Shown piece after piece: positions 14,666 through 19,300 of a DNA stretch of 19,300 nucleotides; the stretch's first letter is position 1, and the number at the start of each line of letters is the position of its first letter. The notes below the pieces were generated by a model. The model saw only the letters and a list, made by a program, of their open reading frames with translations. It did no database searches and was not told where the DNA came from. This DNA comes from Actinomycetes bacterium. Its GTDB lineage: Bacteria; Actinomycetota; Acidimicrobiia; Spongiisociales; UBA5794. A program made the position numbers and the translations under genes. The DNA lies in the NCBI GenBank assembly GCA_023336875.1, contig JAMBLH010000071.1:1-19300 (forward strand), read 5' to 3'.

Positions 14666-15679
14666 TTACAGGTGAAGCTCGAGAATGTCGCCATCCTCGA
14701 CGACATGGTCGGCGCCGACTTGTTGCGCATCGAATTCGGAAGCGCCCCATGCCCTGGCGTACTTGAGTTGTGCAGCGATTTCGCCGTGGACGAGTCTTGC
14801 GACATCGCGAACTGTGGACCCCGTGCTGACTGTGTACGGTCGATTCATATCTGCTTCCTTGCCGGGCACCTTCGTGTAGACCCGCACGACGCCCAGCTGA
14901 TCAAAGAGCCAGATGCCAAGTTGCGCTATTCCCTTACCGGTCTCAGCTGACACGGCCTGACACGGGTACGCGATGCCGGCGAGTTCCTCAAGGACCGCCA
15001 GTTCGTCTCCGGCTTCGTCCAGGCGATCGGACTTGCTGGCCACCAACAGGGTGGGGAGCACCTTTGTGAACAGATCGGGTTCGTCGTCGGCTGTGCCGTC
15101 GTCCGCTGGCCACTTGTCTGTGAGGACCACTCGGCGCTCGTTCAATAGATCGTGGAGTGCGACAACACGCTCGACGCAGCCGGGCTCGCTGAGATTGACG
15201 ATGAGTAGACATCCGTCTGCGGAGTGGAGAACGTTACTGATCCACGGTACCGGATGCTCCGTAGCGATGGGTGGGAGGTCGATGATCTGGATGGCGACAT
15301 CGTGCACCGGCATCATTCCCGGCAGGGGGAACTGGGTGGTGAACGGATACTCGCCAACGTGGGCGTGTGAACCGGTCAGCGTGACATGAAGCGCTGACTT
15401 GCCGCTGTTGGGCGGGCCGACCAGCGCGATCTGGCCTGCGCCGTCCGGCTTGACGAACGTTGTCGGACCCGTTCTGGCACCGCCCTTCTTCGGGCCAGCC
15501 AGCTCGTCGGTCAGCTCCTTGATCCTCGCCTTGATGTCTGCCTGAAGGTGCTCGGTGCCCTTGTGTTTGGGTATGGCTCGCAGCATCTCCTTGAGGGCAT
15601 CGAGCCGCTCCTGTGGGTCCTTGGCTTGTCGGTATTGACCTTCGGCCGTCTTGTACGCTGGTGACAGATTTGCTGGCAC
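14666..15679 (-). CDS. DRG/OBG-like GTPase with C-terminal TGS domain
   Basis: 337 residues from a GTG start. An N-terminal helical segment (1-62; PANLSPAYKTAEGQYRQAK and KEMLRAIPKHKGTEHLQADIK) matches a DRG-like bacterial/archaeal GTPase subfamily. The G domain has Walker A LVGPPNSGKSA (86-96), the switch TQFPLPGMM, G3 DLPPIA (Asp134; usual DxPG is DLPP), and G4 ASKSD (214-218; usual NKxD is SKSD). The TGS domain is about 266-337. The family is thought to act on ribosomes or translation; the exact role here is unknown. GTG 15679 is chosen because the PANL motif starts family members and GAAGG lies about 7 nt upstream; the open frame continues another 33 codons. It diverges from the large cyclase gene. 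Confidence 0.88.
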   Translation of the reverse strand: MPANLSPAYKTAEGQYRQAKDPQERLDALKEMLRAIPKHKGTEHLQADIKARIKELTDELAGPKKGGARTGPTTFVKPDGAGQIALVGPPNSGKSALHVTLTGSHAHVGEYPFTTQFPLPGMMPVHDVAIQIIDLPPIATEHPVPWISNVLHSADGCLLIVNLSEPGCVERVVALHDLLNERRVVLTDKWPADDGTADDEPDLFTKVLPTLLVASKSDRLDEAGDELAVLEELAGIAYPCQAVSAETGKGIAQLGIWLFDQLGVVRVYTKVPGKEADMNRPYTVSTGSTVRDVARLVHGEIAAQLKYARAWGASEFDAQQVGADHVVEDGDILELHL

Positions 15680-15806
15680 GTATGGACCTTCTCGGTCTCG
15701 GTACCTCCATTGTGCCTGATTCCTTGCGAACAGCGTCGCGGATTCTGCTCCAGGGTCCACGTACCCACCATTGGGCACTCGCTGGCGGAACAGGTCATGC
15801 GTACCG

Positions 15807-15836
15807 TTCGTGGAGGGCTCGTTGTACTAGTAGATT
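15807..15836 (+). promoter_or_regulatory. Candidate promoter of the large cyclase-ATPase gene
   Basis: TTCGTG (15807-15812), 18-nt spacer and TAGATT (15831-15836) in the 178-nt divergent space. The -10 is good, the -35 weak. The following CTCCC-ACA-GGGAG (15839-15851) could fold over the ribosome binding site AGGGAGG, but the stem is only 5 bp. No promoter for the divergent GTPase gene was identified. Confidence 0.3.
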
Positions 15837-15857
15837 CGCTCCCACAGGGAGGCAACG

Positions 15858-18800
15858 ATGTCGGTCGAAGTTGAGACGACTTCTCCACTTGAACGCTATG
15901 TGCCGCGTGTTGCCACGGATTGGTCGGATGACGCTCCCGGCAAGTCGTGGCAGGAATTCGACGCGACGCTGTGCTTCGTCGACATCTCAGGCTTCACGAA
16001 CCTCTCCGAGAAGCTCGCTCGCAAAGGCCGCATAGGCGCGGAGGAGCTCACTGGAGTCTTGAACTTCGTTTTTGGACGCATGCTTGAGCTTGCCTACCTA
16101 CAGGGCGGAAGCCTCCTCAAGTTCGGCGGCGATGCGCTGCTCCTGATGTTCACCGGGTATGACCATCCCACGAGGGCTGCGAGCGCCGCGGTCGAGATGC
16201 GTTCAGCGCTACGAGGTGCCGCGTCGTACGAAACGTCGGTGGGCAAGCTTCGACTCAGGATGTCCGTGGGGATTCATAGCGGTCCGATTCATCTCTTCAG
16301 AACTGGGAGGTCACATAGCGAGTTGGTGGTTGCGGGTCCCGGAGGCACCATGACCACAGAGATGGAGAAGACTGCTGATCCCGGGGAGATCCTTGTCAGT
16401 ACGGGCACGCGGGATCAACTCCCCGAGGGTGCCGCAACGACGGCAAAAGGAGATGGCTGGTTGCTCAAGTGGAGGAAGGCGCATTGCATCGCTCCCGGTC
16501 CTGTGCGGCGAGAGGACCGTGACCCAGATGACGTGCGCCAGTGGGTGTCTCTGGCTCTTCGCGACTATTTGAGTGCTGGAGCACCTGAGCCAGAGCACCG
16601 GATCGCCACCATTGGATTCATCAAGTTCTGCGGCTTCGACTATTTGGTCGAATCGGAGGGTCCCGATGCTGCATCCGATGCGCTGGACACCACGATCTCT
16701 TCGATCGTGTTGGCTGTTGACGATGAAGAAGTGACCTTCCTCGCAACGGACATCAATGAGGACGGCGGGAAAGTGATTCTTGCCGCCGGCGCGCCCGTCG
16801 CCAGGGAGGAGGACGAGGCGCGGATGCTGCGAGCGTTCCGGCGTATAGCGGACAGCGACACGCCTCTCGATCTGCACTTCGGCGTGCATCGCGGGCATGT
16901 CTTCACTGGGGAGGTCGGAACGGAGTTTCGATCCACATACACCGTGATGGGTGACACCGTGAACCTCGCTGCGCGGCTCATGGCTGCGGCGCCCGCGGGA
17001 GCGATATACGCAACACCGAAGGTCCTGGATCAGGCCAGCACCCTCTACTCAACCGAAGCGCTCGAACCGTTTCACGTCAAGGGCAAGGAGGAGCCGGTTC
17101 ACGCCTACAGGGTGGGAGAGGAAGTCGGTGAGCGCTCGGTCGATGACCGTTCTGAGCTCCCGTACACGGGACACGAGGAGGAGCTCGGTGACCTCACTAC
17201 TGCCATCGCTGATGCCCGTGACGGGAGGGGCTCCGTCGTTACTGTGATCGGTGAGACCGGCGTGGGCAAGAGCAGGTTGATACGCGAGGCGTGTGCCAAC
17301 GTTCCCGAGATCCCTGTGATCAGTGTCCATGCTGAACCGTTTGGTACGACAACGCCGTATCGATCCTTCAGAGACCCGATGCGAGCTGTCCTCGGTGTGG
17401 AGCGAGGAACGCCGGCCGAGATGGCGACGGCGTTGAAGGAGGGCGTTGCTGAGATCGATGAGGGCCTGCTTCCCATGCTTCCGCTTCTTGCGGATGTCGC
17501 GCACGTCGAGGTACCCGATACACCGGAGGCATCAGCCATCGAGCCGCGCTTCCGGATGGACAGGCTTGCGGATGCGGTTGCGAGACTGCTCGACGCGGCA
17601 CTTGCAGAGCCAACTGTGATCAACATCGAGGATGCACAGTGGATGGATGAGGCCTCGGTACATCTCATATCGCATTTCAGCGGCTCGTTCGATCAACGAC
17701 CGTGGGCGATTCTTGTCTCCCGACGCGGCAGTGAGCACGGCTTCATTCCAACAGAGGGTCGGACATTCATGCTCGGAGATTTGACGTCCGAGGAGGCGGA
17801 GGAGCTTGTCATCGACGCCACAGAGGCAACGCCGCTCCGACCCCACGAGATCGACGCGATCGTGGCTCGCGGTGGAGGAAACCCCCTGTTCCTAGAGGAG
17901 ATCCTGAAAGTCGTGCGCGAAACTGGCAATGCCGACGAGCTTCCTGATTCACTCGGGACGGTCGTGAGCACGGGAATTGATTCGCTGCCGCCACTTACCA
18001 GAAGGGTTCTGCAGTACTGCTCAGTCTTGGGTCGCAGCTTCCGTGTTGCAATGGTGAAAAAGATCCTTGCCGAGGATGATCTCGTGCTCGACGCTGTCAC
18101 TCGAGAGCTCCTCGACGGTTTCCTTGAGGAGCCAAGCGAGGGTCGGCTGAGATTCCGCGCCGCCATGGTGCGCGACGTCGCCTACGACGGCCTTTCGTAT
18201 CGCAGACGAGCCGATCTCCATGTGCGGGCGGCGCACGCGATCGAGTCAGCCAGCAGCGAAAGTCCGGAGGACGTGGCCGACCAACTGGCGATGCATTATT
18301 CACTCGGACACGAATACGAACCAGCTTGGCATTACGCCCGCATCGCGGCCATGAGGGCGGCGCATGCATATGCAAACATCGAAGCACAGGCCCAGTACGA
18401 GCTCGCTCTCGACGCTGCCAAGCGACTACCCGAAATCCCGGATGCTGAACGTTTCGCAATCTGGGTGGATCTTGGTGACGTGCGCGGACGCGCTGGTCTG
18501 TTTGACAGCGCCCTCGACGCGTATCGCCGTGCCTACAAGTTGGTGGATGACGAGCCTGTGGAGCAGGCCAAGCTCCTCCTGAAGCGGGCTGCAGTGTGGG
18601 AAGCAGCCGGACGATTCTCGACAGCCCTCAGCGAAACCACGCGAGCGAGAAAGATCGCGGAGAACATGGATGCTTCGGGCGACACCTGGAGAGCGAGGAC
18701 GATGGCCTTCGCAGCCATGATCCGTCAGCGTCAGGAGCGGCCCCAGGATGCGCTCGCGGAGGCCGAACGGGCCATCGAGGTCGCCCGGTTGGCCGACGAC

Positions 18801-19300
18801 AAGGCTGCCCTCGCCCGTGGTTACAGCGTGACGTCGTGGGCCCACCTGATGCTCGACCTGCCTGGTGCGCGTGAACTCTTCGAGGAGGCATATTCGCTCT
18901 ACCAGCAGCTCGATGACCTTGTAGGCCAGGCGGATGTAGCAAACAATCTCGGTGGGCTCGCCTACTTCGAAGGCAGATGGGCGGATGCAATCGACTATTA
19001 CGAAATGAGCAGGTTGGGCGCCGAGCGTCTGGGGAATGTGGGGGTCGCCGGGTTTGCCGAGATGAACATCGGCGAGGTTCTTGTCAACCAGCGTCGACTC
19101 GACGAGGCGGAATCGGTGCTCAAGAACGCCACTCGGGTGCTTCGATCCATCGGCCTCACCTACGGAGCGAACTTCGCCGAGATGCAGCTGGGGCGTGCGC
19201 TCATGGCACGCGGTTCGCTAGAGAGTGCCGAAACAGTGCTCGTGGCCGTGCGGGATGAGCTGATCGAGCTGGGACTTGCCAGCGGATCGTATGAGTCAGC
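15858..19300 (+). CDS. Tandem cyclase-domain / P-loop ATPase / TPR-like signalling protein, 3' end outside window
   Basis: Open from ATG 15858 (AGGGAGG 6 nt upstream) to the window end: 1147 codons without a stop. Cyclase homology domain 1 (about 35-190) has Asp42 in FVDISGF and Lys88/Asp92 in KFGGDA, but no catalytic Asn/Arg. Domain 2 (about 245-420) has Lys256 in place of the first metal Asp (FIKFCGF) yet keeps Asn369 and Arg373 in MGDTVNLAARL. An AAA/STAND-type ATPase follows with Walker A GETGVGKS (465-472) and Walker B INIEDAQWMD (Asp592). From about residue 780 to the end there are helical, TPR-like repeats. The architecture is that of large actinobacterial cyclase-ATPase regulators. 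Ligand and output are unknown. No membrane segment or helix-turn-helix was seen in the visible part. Confidence 0.9.
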   Translation, partial: MSVEVETTSPLERYVPRVATDWSDDAPGKSWQEFDATLCFVDISGFTNLSEKLARKGRIGAEELTGVLNFVFGRMLELAYLQGGSLLKFGGDALLLMFTGYDHPTRAASAAVEMRSALRGAASYETSVGKLRLRMSVGIHSGPIHLFRTGRSHSELVVAGPGGTMTTEMEKTADPGEILVSTGTRDQLPEGAATTAKGDGWLLKWRKAHCIAPGPVRREDRDPDDVRQWVSLALRDYLSAGAPEPEHRIATIGFIKFCGFDYLVESEGPDAASDALDTTISSIVLAVDDEEVTFLATDINEDGGKVILAAGAPVAREEDEARMLRAFRRIADSDTPLDLHFGVHRGHVFTGEVGTEFRSTYTVMGDTVNLAARLMAAAPAGAIYATPKVLDQASTLYSTEALEPFHVKGKEEPVHAYRVGEEVGERSVDDRSELPYTGHEEELGDLTTAIADARDGRGSVVTVIGETGVGKSRLIREACANVPEIPVISVHAEPFGTTTPYRSFRDPMRAVLGVERGTPAEMATALKEGVAEIDEGLLPMLPLLADVAHVEVPDTPEASAIEPRFRMDRLADAVARLLDAALAEPTVINIEDAQWMDEASVHLISHFSGSFDQRPWAILVSRRGSEHGFIPTEGRTFMLGDLTSEEAEELVIDATEATPLRPHEIDAIVARGGGNPLFLEEILKVVRETGNADELPDSLGTVVSTGIDSLPPLTRRVLQYCSVLGRSFRVAMVKKILAEDDLVLDAVTRELLDGFLEEPSEGRLRFRAAMVRDVAYDGLSYRRRADLHVRAAHAIESASSESPEDVADQLAMHYSLGHEYEPAWHYARIAAMRAAHAYANIEAQAQYELALDAAKRLPEIPDAERFAIWVDLGDVRGRAGLFDSALDAYRRAYKLVDDEPVEQAKLLLKRAAVWEAAGRFSTALSETTRARKIAENMDASGDTWRARTMAFAAMIRQRQERPQDALAEAERAIEVARLADDKAALARGYSVTSWAHLMLDLPGARELFEEAYSLYQQLDDLVGQADVANNLGGLAYFEGRWADAIDYYEMSRLGAERLGNVGVAGFAEMNIGEVLVNQRRLDEAESVLKNATRVLRSIGLTYGANFAEMQLGRALMARGSLESAETVLVAVRDELIELGLASGSYES

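Noticed and set aside
15762..15776. A further TACCC...GGGCA half-palindrome upstream of the GTPase gene
   Set aside because: The spacer is 6 nt, not 4, and one base of the second arm differs, so it does not fit the operator pattern.

Overview
The window looks like a chromosomal segment of a moderately GC-rich actinobacterium, probably from the Acidimicrobiia side of the phylum. That is inference, from four signs: the rpsF-ssb-rpsR-rplI-dnaB replication/ribosome cluster; a Dcd closely resembling the bifunctional mycobacterial enzyme; a LipJ-like hydrolase-cyclase fusion; and several genes whose -10 hexamer sits only about 6 nt before the start codon, which is the actinobacterial leaderless pattern. 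Nothing in the window names a genus.

Layout. (1) Positions 1-3046, plus strand: the 3' end of rpsF, then ssb, rpsR, rplI and dnaB, with a possible 47-codon leader ORF overlapping the dnaB start. (2) 3047-3131: a 42-bp tandem repeat built of small hairpins. (3) 3175-4062: an EamA transporter behind a leaderless promoter. (4) 6630-4091, minus: an orphan sensor histidine kinase overlapping by 4 nt a secreted, Thr-rich, C-terminally membrane-anchored surface protein. (5) 6701-6767: a long near-perfect hairpin in the divergent space before ygfZ (plus), which converges on dcd (minus). (6) 8301-11229: a sulfur/persulfide module. (7) 14542-11352, minus: a DrrAB-type ABC exporter followed by an alpha/beta hydrolase-adenylate cyclase fusion. 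(8) 15679-14666, minus: a DRG/OBG-like GTPase with a TGS domain. (9) From 15858, plus, running off the window: a very large protein with two cyclase homology domains, a P-loop ATPase and TPR-like repeats.

The most coherent system is region 6. A cytosolic rhodanese and a lipoprotein rhodanese (4-nt overlap, minus strand) diverge from a CstB-like persulfide dioxygenase-rhodanese fusion. A nearby DUF156 repressor has the two Cys of the family but Thr in place of the CsoR copper-binding His, as expected for a CstR-type persulfide sensor. The same operator-like palindrome, TACCC-N4-GGGTA, occurs twice in overlapping tandem in the divergent promoter and once (last base changed) on the -10 of the repressor gene. 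This reads as a self-contained, autoregulated persulfide detoxification regulon. It resembles the Staphylococcus cst system in logic, but here it carries an exported rhodanese and a dioxygenase whose metal-ligand positions are partly changed.

Second in interest is the cyclase-ATPase-TPR giant: its first cyclase domain keeps the metal-binding Asp residues and lacks the catalytic Asn/Arg, while the second does the reverse, suggesting one composite active site in a single chain. No tRNA, rRNA, CRISPR array, insertion sequence or replication origin was seen. No gene-free stretch exceeds 300 bases.
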